64,000 bases of DNA from Collinsella aerofaciens ATCC 25986 (GTDB lineage Bacteria; Actinomycetota; Coriobacteriia; Coriobacteriales; Coriobacteriaceae), in NCBI RefSeq assembly GCF_010509075.1, contig NZ_CP048433.1, positions 1,736,001 through 1,800,000 of the forward strand, read 5' to 3'. The notes under the pieces are model-generated. The model was given only the letters and a program-made list of their open reading frames with translations, ran no database searches and had not been told where the DNA came from. Within the stretch, counting starts at the first letter, position 1; the number at the start of each line of letters is the position of its first letter. Below, one piece after another: positions 48,695-57,129 of the stretch. Both the position numbers and the translations under genes were made by a program.

Positions 48695-49441
48695 ATGCTC
48701 GAAGGATTATTTGACGCCGACCGTTGGTCGACGACATTTCAAAACATGGGGCCCTTCTGGGAGGGCTTTGGCGTGACGCTGCAGGTGGTCGTTGCCGGTC
48801 TGCTGCTGTCGCTGGTGCTGGGCACGCTGCTGGGCGTGTTCTCTACCACTCGTTCGCGCGTGCTGCGCGCCATAAGCCGCGTATACGTGGAGTTTTACCA
48901 GAACACCCCGTTGCCCGTGCAGGTGCTCTTTATGTACATGGCCGGTCCGCAGTTTTTGCAGGCCATGACTGGTGCCGATCAGCCGGTGCGCATCGCGCCG
49001 TTCGTGCTGGGCTTCTTGGGCGTGGGTCTGTATCACGCGGCCTACATCTCGGAGGTCATCCGCACTGGTATCGAGGCGGTTCCGCGCGGTCAGATGGAGG
49101 CGGCCCAGAGCCAGGGCTTCACCCGTGCGCAGGCGTACTGGTACATCGTGCTGCCCCAGACGTTCAAGATCATTCTGCCGCCGCTGTGTAACCAGGCGCT
49201 CAACCTGGTCAAGAACACGTCGGTGCTGGCGCTTGTGGCCGGCGGCGACCTTATGTACCGTTCCGACAACTTTGTGAGTCTGTACGGTTACCTGCAGGGA
49301 TACATCGTCTGCTGCCTTATGTACTTCATCATCTGCTTTCCGCTCGCCATGCTGGTGCAGTGGCTCGAGCGCCGCTCCAAGGAGCGTCCGCGCGGCGTGA
49401 GCCTGGCCGAGCTGGGGCTCGACAACGTAGAGGAGGCCTAG
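48695..49441 (+). CDS. Amino-acid ABC transporter permease (first)
   Basis: A 248-residue HisM/GlnP-type permease. It has about five membrane helices and the ATPase-contacting EAA loop VPRGQMEAAQSQGFTRAQAY. ATG 48695 follows AAGGAAGG; the longer upstream frame overlaps the binding-protein gene and is not used. The second permease starts 3 bases after its stop. Confidence 0.92.
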   Translation: MLEGLFDADRWSTTFQNMGPFWEGFGVTLQVVVAGLLLSLVLGTLLGVFSTTRSRVLRAISRVYVEFYQNTPLPVQVLFMYMAGPQFLQAMTGADQPVRIAPFVLGFLGVGLYHAAYISEVIRTGIEAVPRGQMEAAQSQGFTRAQAYWYIVLPQTFKIILPPLCNQALNLVKNTSVLALVAGGDLMYRSDNFVSLYGYLQGYIVCCLMYFIICFPLAMLVQWLERRSKERPRGVSLAELGLDNVEEA

Positions 49442-49444
49442 CGC

Positions 49445-50083
49445 ATGGAAATCTTCAACGCGACCAACCTGCTCTACATTTGGGGCGGCTTTGTTAAGAC
49501 AATCGAGATCTCGGCGCTGTCGATCTTTTTCTCGCTCATCTTTGGCACGGTGCTGGCGCTCGTTAAGAGCTATGCGCCCCGCCCGTTCCGTATTTTGGTG
49601 AGCGCCTATATCGAGCTGTTCCGTTGCACGCCGAACCTGCTGTGGATTCTGTTTATCTACTTTACGGTGCAGGGTTTGGACATTGTGATTTCGACCATCG
49701 CCTTCACGCTGTTTACCAGCGCTGTTATGGCCGAGATTGTGCGCGGCGGCCTCAACTCGATTCCGCGCGGCCAGTTTGAGGCAGCGCAGAGCCAGGGCTT
49801 TGGCTTCTTTGCCACCATGCGCTACATCATTCTGCCGCAGACGTTTAAGACGATCATTCCGGCGCTGTTTAGCCAGTGCACGACTGTCATTAAGGACAGC
49901 TCGTATCTTTCGGGCATTAACGTGGCCGAGCTCATGTACACGGCAAATGTCGTGATGGCTCACGCGATCGACCTGTCGCAGGTTCTTATGCTCTACGGCC
50001 TGGTGTTTGCGATGTACTTTGTGCTCAACTTTGGTATCTCGCTGCTGGTTCGCGCATATCAGAGGCGAATGGTGGCAGCGTAG
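49445..50083 (+). CDS. Amino-acid ABC transporter permease (second)
   Basis: A 212-residue permease of the same family, with EAA loop IPRGQFEAAQSQGFGFFATM and KDSSYLSGINVAELMY near the C-terminus. With the preceding gene it makes a heterodimeric channel. A palindrome of the GGGACAG type starts two bases after its stop. Confidence 0.92.
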   Translation: MEIFNATNLLYIWGGFVKTIEISALSIFFSLIFGTVLALVKSYAPRPFRILVSAYIELFRCTPNLLWILFIYFTVQGLDIVISTIAFTLFTSAVMAEIVRGGLNSIPRGQFEAAQSQGFGFFATMRYIILPQTFKTIIPALFSQCTTVIKDSSYLSGINVAELMYTANVVMAHAIDLSQVLMLYGLVFAMYFVLNFGISLLVRAYQRRMVAA

Positions 50084-50084
50084 A

Positions 50085-50115
50085 ATGTGGCAAAGGGACA
50101 GCCCCTTTGTCACAT
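50085..50115. repeat. GGGACAG-type palindrome after the permease gene
   Basis: ATGTGGCAAAGGG (50085-50097) and CCCTTTGTCACAT (50103-50115) pair with one mismatch around ACAGC. It lies between the permease stop and the next ribosome-binding site. Confidence 0.75.
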
Positions 50116-50131
50116 AGAGAAAGGAATCGCG

Positions 50132-50755
50132 ATGAGCGATCTGGAGAACAAGAAGAATCCTGTGGTCATTACCATCGCGCGCGACTTTGGCGCCGAGGGC
50201 CACGAGATTGGTCGTATCCTCGCCGATGAGCTGGGGATTCCGCTGTACGATAACGATCTGCTGGTGCGTGCTTCGCTGCGCGCGGGCGAGTCGCTCGACA
50301 AGATGGCCGCCTACGACGAGCGCCTGGCCGTGGAGAACATGGCGTTTCTGCCCGACCGCTACGATGCGCGTTCGTACTCGGACAAGTTGTTCCAAAAGAT
50401 GAGCCAGGTGATTTTGGATCTGGGTGAGACCGAGAGCTGCATTATCGAAGGCCGTCTGTCCGATTATCTGCTGCGCAACAACCCCAACCACATCGCCGTG
50501 CTGGTGACTGCGCCCTTTGAGGACCGCGTCGAGATCGTGCGCAAGAAGCGCGGCCTTAACAAAAAGAAGGGCGCCAAGCTGGTCAAGCAGCAGCAGAAGG
50601 CGCGCGAGGCGTTCTATAAGCGCTACAGCGCCGGAAAGTGGAAGATGACGAGTGGCAAGGACATCGTCGTCAACCGCGCCAAGCTGGGCCGCGAGGGTTG
50701 TAAAGACGTTATCGCCGCTGCCTACCGCTACAAGGTGGCACAGCTCGAAGGCTAA
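50132..50755 (+). CDS. Cytidylate-kinase-like protein
   Basis: A 207-residue protein of the cytidylate-kinase-like family (PF13189 pattern): PVVITIARDFGAEGHEIGRI replaces the usual P-loop, followed by LGIPLYDNDLLVRAS and IIEGRLSDYLLR. The canonical GxxxxGK[ST] is absent. The basic region KKRGLNKKKGAKLVKQQQ corresponds to the lid. Its substrate is unknown. It follows the amino-acid transporter operon with only a palindrome between. ATG 50132 follows AAAGGA. Confidence 0.8.
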   Translation: MSDLENKKNPVVITIARDFGAEGHEIGRILADELGIPLYDNDLLVRASLRAGESLDKMAAYDERLAVENMAFLPDRYDARSYSDKLFQKMSQVILDLGETESCIIEGRLSDYLLRNNPNHIAVLVTAPFEDRVEIVRKKRGLNKKKGAKLVKQQQKAREAFYKRYSAGKWKMTSGKDIVVNRAKLGREGCKDVIAAAYRYKVAQLEG

Positions 50756-50767
50756 CCGACCAAAACC

Positions 50768-50796
50768 ACCACAAAGGTGCCTGTCCCCTTTGTGGT
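50768..50796. repeat. CCTGTCC-type palindrome (ACCACAAAGG arms)
   Basis: ACCACAAAGG (50768-50777) and CCTTTGTGGT (50787-50796) flank TGCCTGTCC, 12 bases after the kinase-like gene. The arms resemble those of the element at 11179. Confidence 0.75.
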
Positions 50797-50813
50797 AGTC
50801 GGCCGGCATAGAA

Positions 50814-50849
50814 AAAGTCCCCGCCGGGCGTGTGCTCGACGGGGACTTT
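50814..50849. terminator. Bidirectional terminator between convergent genes
   Basis: AAAGTCCCCG (50814-50823) pairs with CGGGGACTTT (50840-50849). It lies between the kinase-like gene and the minus-strand nfnB. Confidence 0.85.
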
Positions 50850-50877
50850 GCCGTTTGGTAGCTAGCGCTGCGGATGA

Positions 50878-52287
50878 TTACTCGCCCAGTAGGCTCTTGG
50901 TGATGGAAGCGGCGGCCTTCTTGCCGGCGCCCATCGCCAGAATGACCGTAGCGGCACCGGTGACGATGTCGCCGCCGGCCCAGATACGGGGATCGGTGGT
51001 CTGGCCGGTCTCCTCGTCGGCAACAATGTAGCCCCACTTGTTGAGCTCCATCTTGCCGCCGATCTTCTTTGCGAAGGGGTTGGCGTTGGTGCCGATAGCC
51101 GAGATTGCGACGTCGCAGGGGATCTCCTCGATGGCGCCCTCGATGGGCACCGGGCGACGACGGCCGGACTCGTCAGGCTCGCCGAGCTCCATCTTCTGGA
51201 CCTTGACGGCGCACACGGAGCCGTCCTCGCCAGCGACAAACTCGAGCGGGGAGACGAGCGGCAGAACCTCGACGCCCTCGGCCTTGGCATGGTGCAGCTC
51301 GGCGCGACGGCAGGGCATCTCGTCCTCGGTACGGCGGTAGGCGATGATGGCGTGCTCGGCGCCCAGACGCTTGGCGGTGCGGACGGCGTCCATAGCCACG
51401 TTGCCGCCACCAAAGACGACGACGTTCTTGCCGTGCTTGGTGGGGGTGTCGTACTCGGGGAACTTGTTGGCCTTCATCAGGTTCACGCGGGTGAGGTACT
51501 CGTTCGCGAAGAAGACGTTGGGCAGGTTCTCGCCGGGGACGTTGAGGAACTTGGGCAGGCCAGCGCCGGTCGCCACGTAGATGGCGTCGAAGCCCTGCTC
51601 GAACAGCTCCTCGGCCGTGGCCATGTTGCCCACGACGGAGTTGTACTCAAACTTGACGCCCATGTCCTCCAGGCCGTCAATCTCGCGCTTGACGACCGCC
51701 TTGGGCAGACGGAACTCGGGGATGCCGTAGACCAGCACGCCGCCGCCGGTGAAGAAGGCCTCAAAGACGGTAACGTCAAAGCCGTTGCGGGCGAGCTCGC
51801 CAGCGCAGGTGATGCCGGACGGGCCGGAGCCGACGACGGCGACCTTCTTGCCGTTCTTGGGAGCCATCTTGGGCGTGGAGGCGAGCTCGGGGCGGTCACC
51901 CAGGAAGCGCTCGAGCTGGCCGATGGCCACGGGCTCGGACTTCTTACCACGGATGCACTTGCCCTCGCACTGGTTCTCCTGCGGGCAGACGCGGCCGCAG
52001 ATGGCGGGAAGCATGGAGTCCTCGCGGATGGTATCGAGGGCGCCGCCGAAGTCCTTCTCGCGGATCTGCTCGATAAAGCGGGGGATGTTGATGTTGACGG
52101 GGCAGCCCTCAACACAGAACGGCTTCTTGCAGTTGAGGCAGCGCTCGGCCTCGGCCAGCGCCATCTCCTCGGTGAAGCCCTTGTCGACGGGGCGGAAGTC
52201 GCAGGCGCGCTCGGCAGCCGGCTCCTCGTTATCGGGGGTGCGGGGCGACTTCATATCGGCAACGAAACGACCGTTAACTAGTGGCAT
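50878..52287 (-). CDS. nfnB: NfnB/NfnL, large subunit of ferredoxin-dependent transhydrogenase (GltD-like)
   Basis: A 469-residue flavoprotein of the GltD family. Two cysteine clusters near the N-terminus (CLNCKKPFCVEGCP and CGRVCPQENQCEGKC) bind [4Fe-4S] centres. FAD site is VAVVGSGPSGITCAGELAR, NADPH site is VVVFGGGNVAMDAVRTAKRL. Alone it could be taken for glutamate synthase small chain, but its direct coupling to the NfnA-type gene (10-base overlap) points to NfnAB, which bifurcates electrons between NADPH, NADH and ferredoxin. Confidence 0.88.
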   Translation of the reverse strand: MPLVNGRFVADMKSPRTPDNEEPAAERACDFRPVDKGFTEEMALAEAERCLNCKKPFCVEGCPVNINIPRFIEQIREKDFGGALDTIREDSMLPAICGRVCPQENQCEGKCIRGKKSEPVAIGQLERFLGDRPELASTPKMAPKNGKKVAVVGSGPSGITCAGELARNGFDVTVFEAFFTGGGVLVYGIPEFRLPKAVVKREIDGLEDMGVKFEYNSVVGNMATAEELFEQGFDAIYVATGAGLPKFLNVPGENLPNVFFANEYLTRVNLMKANKFPEYDTPTKHGKNVVVFGGGNVAMDAVRTAKRLGAEHAIIAYRRTEDEMPCRRAELHHAKAEGVEVLPLVSPLEFVAGEDGSVCAVKVQKMELGEPDESGRRRPVPIEGAIEEIPCDVAISAIGTNANPFAKKIGGKMELNKWGYIVADEETGQTTDPRIWAGGDIVTGAATVILAMGAGKKAAASITKSLLGE

Positions 52288-53117
52288 GCGCAGCTCTTTT
52301 CCTCATAGGCCTTGAGGGACTCGCCCTCTTCGGAACGGTAAGCGGCCTGGCGGGCACGAAGGTCATCCCAGTCGACCAGGGTGGCATCGAAGTCGGGGCC
52401 GTCGACGCAAGCGAACTTGGTCACGCCGCCCACCTCGACGCGGCAGCAGCCGCACATGCCGGTGCCGTCAACCATGATGGGGTTGAGGGACGCGGTGATG
52501 GGGGTGTCGTACTTCTGGGCGGTGAGGGTCGAGAACTTCATCATCGGAACGGGGCCGACGCAGAAGACCTGGCTCACGGCCTTGTCCTGCAGCAGGCGCT
52601 CCAGCGGAGCGGTAACAACGCCCTGCTCGCCGTAGGAGCCGTCGTCGGTGGTGATGTGGATGTGGTCTTCGTCGAGGAGCTCGCGGAACTGGTCCTCCAT
52701 GAGCAGGAGGTCCTTGGTGCGGGCGCCCATGATGGCGTGAACTTCGTGACCGGTCTCGACCAGGTGCTTGGCGACCGGGAAGGCAATTGCCAGGCCGACG
52801 CCGCCGCCAATGACGGCGCAGGGGCCCTCGGCCATCTCGGTGGGAACGCCCAGCGGGCCCACGACGTCGCGCAGCGACTCGCCGGCCTCGTAGGTGGACA
52901 GCATCTCGGTGGTCTTGCCGATCACCATGAAGATGAACTCGACCCAGCCCTCGTCACCGTTCCAGCCGGCCAGGGTAAACGGGACACGCTCGCCCGTCTC
53001 GTTGGCGCGGACCATGAGGAACTGTCCAGCGTGCGCATGCTTGGCGATTGCGGGCGCCTCGATGCGGAACTTGAACACCTTCTCCGAGAACTGCGTCTTC
53101 TCCAGGATCTTATACAT
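52278..53117 (-). CDS. nfnA: NfnA/NfnS, small subunit of ferredoxin-dependent transhydrogenase
   Basis: A 279-residue FAD/NAD-binding protein of the dihydroorotate dehydrogenase electron-transfer (PyrK/SudB) type. FAD motif is RVPFTLAGWN, the NAD region includes AVIGGGVGLAIAFPVAKHL, and MCGCCRVEVGG with a later Cys (FACVDGP) holds a [2Fe-2S] cluster. First gene of the minus-strand operon; ATG 53117. PyrK and SudB are alternatives, but the partner gene favours Nfn. Confidence 0.87.
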   Translation of the reverse strand: MYKILEKTQFSEKVFKFRIEAPAIAKHAHAGQFLMVRANETGERVPFTLAGWNGDEGWVEFIFMVIGKTTEMLSTYEAGESLRDVVGPLGVPTEMAEGPCAVIGGGVGLAIAFPVAKHLVETGHEVHAIMGARTKDLLLMEDQFRELLDEDHIHITTDDGSYGEQGVVTAPLERLLQDKAVSQVFCVGPVPMMKFSTLTAQKYDTPITASLNPIMVDGTGMCGCCRVEVGGVTKFACVDGPDFDATLVDWDDLRARQAAYRSEEGESLKAYEEKSCACH

Positions 53118-53222
53118 AGAACCCCTCTCTTGTTAGGGCCGCCGAACCGTGCCTCCACGGAAATGGACGGTAGCCCGAATAAAACCGTACGCGCACAGGC
53201 GTTGTGCAGACATACGGTGCAA

Positions 53223-53228
53223 ATTATA
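53223..53228 (-). promoter_or_regulatory. -10 box of the nfnAB promoter
   Basis: A perfect TATAAT on the minus strand, about 106 bases before the nfnA start. No good -35 is visible at 17 bases. Confidence 0.55.
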
Positions 53229-53294
53229 CCCTCATGGACATGTCACTTACGTGTGTCTTCGGCGGTTGGGAGCAGGGTTTATCCACTTTGGCCT

Positions 53295-53331
53295 ACCAAA
53301 TAGGGGCAGGTTTATTTTGGTCAGTTTTATC
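53295..53331. repeat. Divergent GGGACAGG repeat element
   Basis: TAGGGGCAGGTTTATTTTGG matches the core of the elements at 40879 and (inverted) 53458-53477 with one change. Its own arms are ACCAAA (53295-53300) and TTTGGT (53316-53321). It faces the 53451 copy in inverted orientation about 120 bases away. Confidence 0.75.
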
Positions 53332-53344
53332 GGGTAAAACGGCA

Positions 53345-53384
53345 AAGGGGGCCGGCCTCGGGTTGTGATGGGGCCGGCCCCCTT
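53345..53384. terminator. G+C-rich hairpin between the inverted repeat elements
   Basis: A perfect 13-bp stem, AAGGGGGCCGGCC (53345-53357) with GGCCGGCCCCCTT (53372-53384). On the minus strand it precedes TTTGCCGTTTT, so it could terminate pth transcription. The flanking intergenic space (53118-53490) holds no supported gene. Confidence 0.6.
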
Positions 53385-53450
53385 GGGGTGCTATGTGCGT
53401 ATGGCGGCGCGCGGTTTATTGCGATGCCGCAACTGGGGCGTTTCCGCAGG

Positions 53451-53493
53451 TAAAACCTGCCAAAATAAACCTGTCCCTAAATGATAGGTTTTA
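53451..53493. repeat. GGGACAGG repeat element starting at the pth stop codon
   Basis: On the minus strand it begins with the pth TAA and matches the element at 40865 in 41 of 43 bases. Arms are TAAAACCTATCA and TGGCAGGTTTTA around TTTAGGGACAGGTTTATTT. Confidence 0.88.
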
Positions 53494-54120
53494 GTGCTTG
53501 CCGTTGGCGGAGGCGGCGCCGTTGACATGGTCGCGGGCGTAGACCACGCCGTGCACGATCGCCAGGCCGGCGGCGTCGGCCGCGCGGGCGCAGGTGTCCT
53601 GGAAATCCTCGGCCTCGCGGGCGCGCAGCTGCTTAAGCACGTAGTCGGCGACGGCCATCTTACCGGGAGGGTTGCCGATGCCGGTGCGGATGCGGCTGAA
53701 GTCGCGGCTGCCCATCTTGTCGATGATGGAGCGCAGGCCGTTGTGACCGGCATGGCCTCCGCCCACCTTGACGCGCACGTCACCGGCGGGAATGTCGAGC
53801 TCGTCGTGGATCACGAGCAGTTCCTCGGCCTTGATCTTGTACTCGCGGCAGAGCTTGGAGATGGGGCCGCCCGAGGTATTCATGTACGACTGCGGCTTGA
53901 CCAGCACAATCTGACGCTTGCCGCCCTCTTCCTCGGGGTCGTTGATGTTGATGAGCGCGACCTCGGCGCCGGCCTGGTTTTTCCAGTACGTGACGCCGGC
54001 CTGACGGGCCAGCTCGTCGATTGCCTTAAAACCGGCGTTGTGGCGGGTCTCGGCATATTCCTCGCCCGGGTTGCCAAGCCCGGCAACCATGCGAATCTTA
54101 AGCGGCTGTGCAGCTGCCAT
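53491..54120 (-). CDS. pth: Peptidyl-tRNA hydrolase
   Basis: A 209-residue Pth that frees tRNA from stalled peptides. Motifs are MVAGLGNPGEEYAETRHNAG with the catalytic His, QSYMNTSGGPI and VIHDELDIPAGDVRVKVGGG with the catalytic Asp. ATG 54120 follows AAAGGAAG; the upstream extension to 54159 is not needed. Its stop lies inside a GGGACAGG repeat. The order prs-pth is conserved in many Gram-positive bacteria. Confidence 0.95.
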   Translation of the reverse strand: MAAAQPLKIRMVAGLGNPGEEYAETRHNAGFKAIDELARQAGVTYWKNQAGAEVALININDPEEEGGKRQIVLVKPQSYMNTSGGPISKLCREYKIKAEELLVIHDELDIPAGDVRVKVGGGHAGHNGLRSIIDKMGSRDFSRIRTGIGNPPGKMAVADYVLKQLRAREAEDFQDTCARAADAAGLAIVHGVVYARDHVNGAASANGKH

Positions 54121-54237
54121 ATGCTTCCTTTCGTTACACAAAAGTTTAATCAACGACAAAGGCTACCACGCCCGCCGAAGGCGAGGCTTTGCTTCAGCGA
54201 AATCCCACCAGACAAAAGCGCGGCCGCGGCAGAGCGA

Positions 54238-54315
54238 GCCGTCGGAACAGAAGAAACCCCCGCGCGACCTTTGCGAAGCAAGGGGGAGCGCGGGGGTTTC
54301 TTCTGTTCCGACGGC
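54238..54315. repeat. Long intergenic hairpin C (28-bp perfect arms, conserved loop)
   Basis: Arms at 54238-54265 and 54288-54315 are perfect 28-base reverse complements. The 22-base loop reads GACCTTTGCGAAGCAAGGGG plus GA, and with the closing CGC bases gives CGACC..TGCGAAGCAA..GGAGCG, as in hairpin B at 35448. It sits between prs and pth, both minus-strand. The stem sequence is unlike that of B or D. Confidence 0.9.
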
Positions 54316-54343
54316 GATGCGCCGGGTTGCAAGGACGATGCGA

Positions 54344-55330
54344 CTACAGCGCGAAGTCGCCGCCGACGAGCGTGGAGACGGGCTCCTCGTGGTAAACGGC
54401 GGAGATGGCCTGAGCGAACTCCTCGGCGACCGAGATGGTCTTGATCTTGCCGCCGACCTCGACGGGGATGGCGTCGGTGACGACGCACTCGACGATCGGG
54501 GCGTCGTTCAGGCGCTCGATGGCCGGACCGGAGAAGATGCCGTGGGTGGCGCAGACGTAGATGTCACCAGCGCCCATAGCCTTGAGCTCCTTGACGTTGG
54601 CGCACAGGGTGCCAGCGGTGTCGATCATGTCGTCGTTGATGACGCAGGTCTTGCCCTTGATGTCACCGATGATGCCCATGACCTCGGCGGCGTTGTGGCG
54701 CGGACGGCCCTTGTGGGCGATGGCCAGGTCGCAGCCGAGCATGTCGGACAGCTTCTTGGCGGCCTTGGCACGACCCACGTCGGGGGAGACGACAACCAGG
54801 TTGTCGGTGTCGAAGTGCATGTCGTTGTAGTACTGGCCAAACAGCGGCAGTGCGGACAGGTGGTTGACCGGGATATCAAAGAAGCCCTGGATCTGACCCT
54901 GGTGCAGGTCGAGGGTGATGATGCGGTCGACACCGGCGCGCTCGAGCAGGTTGGCGACGAGGCGGGCGGTGATGGGCTCGCGCGGGCCGGCCTTGCGGTC
55001 CTGGCGGGCATAGCCGTAGTGGGTGATAACGGCGGTGATGGAGCGGGCGGATGCGCGCTTGGCAGCGTCAGTGGCGATGAGCAGCTCCATGAGCATGTCG
55101 TTGACGTTGCCGCCGGCCACGGACTGAATCAGGAAGACGTCGGCGCCGCGGACGGTCTCGTCGTAGCGGGCGTAAATCTCACCGTTGGCGAACTGCTTTA
55201 GCGTAAGGCCCGAAAGCTCGACCCCAAGGTACTCAGCGATCTTCTGAGCGAGGGGACGGTTGGAGGAACCGGAATACACGCGGATGGACTTGCGCATATT
55301 CTCCGACTTCTCGGGATCATTAATCGGCAT
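54344..55330 (-). CDS. prs: Ribose-phosphate pyrophosphokinase (PRPP synthetase)
   Basis: A 328-residue PRPP synthetase feeding purine, pyrimidine, His and NAD synthesis. Class I features include SGSSNRPLAQKIAEYLGVEL, the ATP loop YARQDRKAGPREPITARLVA, DLHQGQIQGFF, and the PRPP-binding VINDDMIDTAGTL. ATG 55330 follows AGGAGAAGG. The first about 12 residues form a short extension. Confidence 0.96.
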   Translation of the reverse strand: MPINDPEKSENMRKSIRVYSGSSNRPLAQKIAEYLGVELSGLTLKQFANGEIYARYDETVRGADVFLIQSVAGGNVNDMLMELLIATDAAKRASARSITAVITHYGYARQDRKAGPREPITARLVANLLERAGVDRIITLDLHQGQIQGFFDIPVNHLSALPLFGQYYNDMHFDTDNLVVVSPDVGRAKAAKKLSDMLGCDLAIAHKGRPRHNAAEVMGIIGDIKGKTCVINDDMIDTAGTLCANVKELKAMGAGDIYVCATHGIFSGPAIERLNDAPIVECVVTDAIPVEVGGKIKTISVAEEFAQAISAVYHEEPVSTLVGGDFAL

Positions 55331-55474
55331 TACCCTTCTCCTTTATACATCGAATGCCATATAGATGCCTTTTTGCATTGTAACCGTGCGGCGGGGTTAA
55401 TCGGGTCTTGATAACGTCTTTACCGTCAACGGACACGAACCGACCACTCATCCGGTCGCGCAGGTCACGATAGA

Positions 55475-55508
55475 AAAAGGAGCCGTCCCCGTGGGAACAG
55501 CCCCTTTT
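55475..55508 (-). terminator. Terminator of glmU
   Basis: On the minus strand AAAAGGGGCTGTTCCC pairs with GGGACGGCTCCTTTTT with a few mismatches and ends in T residues, just after the glmU stop. Confidence 0.75.
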
Positions 55509-55523
55509 GTGCTTGGTAAAACG

Positions 55524-56936
55524 TTATGCCTCGTCGTCCTCGTGCAGACGGCGGCGATAATCGGCGGCCCAGCCCTCAATATTTACCTGACGGGCGCGGC
55601 CCAGACCGAGTGCGTCGGCCGGGACCGGCTCGGTGATGACGGAGCCGGCGGCCACGAGTGCACCGTCGCCAATCTGGGCGGGCGCGACCATCATGGTGTC
55701 GGAACCGATAAAGGCATCCTTGCCGATGACGGTCTTGTGCTTGTGGACGCCGTCGTAGTTGCAGGTGATGGAGCCCGCGCCCACGTTGACGCCGGAGCCC
55801 ATGGTGGTGTCGCCGATGTAGGACAGGTGGGGCACCTTGGAGCCCTCGCCGATCGTGGACTTCTTGATTTCCACGTGCGTACCGGCCTTGGAGCCGTCGA
55901 GCATGTGGGTGCCCGGGCGCAGGTAGGCGCGCGGGCCGCAGTCGACGCCGTTCTCGATGACGGCCTCGATGGCGATGGTCTCATCGATGATGCAGCCGCT
56001 GCCGACGGTGGTGTCGGTGAGGCGGCTGTTGGGGCCGAGCTGGCACTCCTCGCCCACGGTGACGTGGCCGATCAGATGCGTCTGCGGCCACACGACGGTG
56101 TCGCGGCCGATGGTAGCGTCGGGACCGATCCAGGCCTGCGTGGGGTCGATGAAGGTAACGCCCTCGGCCATCCAGTGCTCGTTGATGCGGTCGCGCGCGA
56201 TGGCGGTGAGCTGCGCGAGCTGGATGCGGCTGTTGACGCCCAGGCCGTCGCGGTAGTCGTCACAGTGGAAGATGGAGACCGCCTGGCCGTGACCCTTGAG
56301 AATCTCGAGCATGTCGGGCAGATAGTACTCGGACTGCGCGTTGTCGTTGCCGATCTCGTTAATGTGGGCGGCGAGCTGCGCGCCGTCAAAGGCGTAGCAG
56401 CCGGCGTTGCACTCCAGCAGCGTGGCGGCCTGCTCGGGCGTGCAGTCTTTCTGCTCGATGATGCGCTCGATCTGGCCGTCGGCGCCCAGCTTGATGCGGC
56501 CGTAGCCGAAGGGGTCGGGCGGGGTCATGGTCATGACGGTGCAGGCGAGCTCGCCGGTGGCGACGGTTTGCGCGAACTTGGCAACGGTGTCGGCGGTGAT
56601 GAGGGGCAAGTCGCCGTTGAGCACGACGACGGGGCCTTGCGTGATGCCGCAGGCCTCGAGCGCGACTTTCACGGCGTGGCCGGTGCCCAGGCGCTCGGTC
56701 TGCTCAACGCACTCGACCTTGGTGGCGCTGTTGGCGTAGGTGCCGTCGATAAGGGCGCGCATCTCGTCGGCGTGGCTGCCGATGACGACCACGACGCGGC
56801 TGCAGCCGGCCTTGATGGTGGCGTCGACGATCCACTGGACCATGGGCTTGCCCAGGATCTTGTGCGAAACCTTGCAGTGGTTCGACTTCATGCGGGTGCC
56901 CTCGCCGGCAGCGAGGATAATTGCGGTTGCGTCCAT
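55524..56936 (-). CDS. glmU: Bifunctional UDP-GlcNAc pyrophosphorylase / glucosamine-1-phosphate acetyltransferase
   Basis: A 470-residue GlmU that makes UDP-GlcNAc for peptidoglycan. The N-terminal uridyltransferase has AIILAAGEGTRMKS, LGTGHAVKVAL and VVVLNGDLPLI. The C-terminal left-handed beta-helix has hexapeptide repeats (YIGDTTMGSGVNVGAG, CNYDGVHKHKTVIGKDAFIG). ATG 56936 follows CAGGAGA; the longer upstream frame is not needed. glmU-prs-pth is a known Gram-positive gene order. Confidence 0.96.
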   Translation of the reverse strand: MDATAIILAAGEGTRMKSNHCKVSHKILGKPMVQWIVDATIKAGCSRVVVVIGSHADEMRALIDGTYANSATKVECVEQTERLGTGHAVKVALEACGITQGPVVVLNGDLPLITADTVAKFAQTVATGELACTVMTMTPPDPFGYGRIKLGADGQIERIIEQKDCTPEQAATLLECNAGCYAFDGAQLAAHINEIGNDNAQSEYYLPDMLEILKGHGQAVSIFHCDDYRDGLGVNSRIQLAQLTAIARDRINEHWMAEGVTFIDPTQAWIGPDATIGRDTVVWPQTHLIGHVTVGEECQLGPNSRLTDTTVGSGCIIDETIAIEAVIENGVDCGPRAYLRPGTHMLDGSKAGTHVEIKKSTIGEGSKVPHLSYIGDTTMGSGVNVGAGSITCNYDGVHKHKTVIGKDAFIGSDTMMVAPAQIGDGALVAAGSVITEPVPADALGLGRARQVNIEGWAADYRRRLHEDDEA

Positions 56937-57129
56937 GTGATCTCCTGTTACGTTATAGAGACGTGTGTTTGGAAACGATACACGGCGCAATATGATACCG
57001 CAGGCATATGTTGAGCGCGTAGCGATTGGCTCATGGCGGCCGATGTCGGTGCCGCCGGCGTGGCGTTTGCGCTGCTTGCGTGCGGCGTTGGCGGTGCTGC
57101 GGAGCTGTCGTTTGAGCGAGGGGACGGGG

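Noticed and set aside
48707-51037. A 776-codon minus-strand frame opposite the permease genes
   Set aside because: His/Gln/Arg-rich shadow with no motif; the plus-strand operon is clear.
50878-52287. Glutamate synthase small subunit (gltD)
   Set aside because: No large subunit is near, and the overlapping NfnA-type gene makes NfnB the better call.
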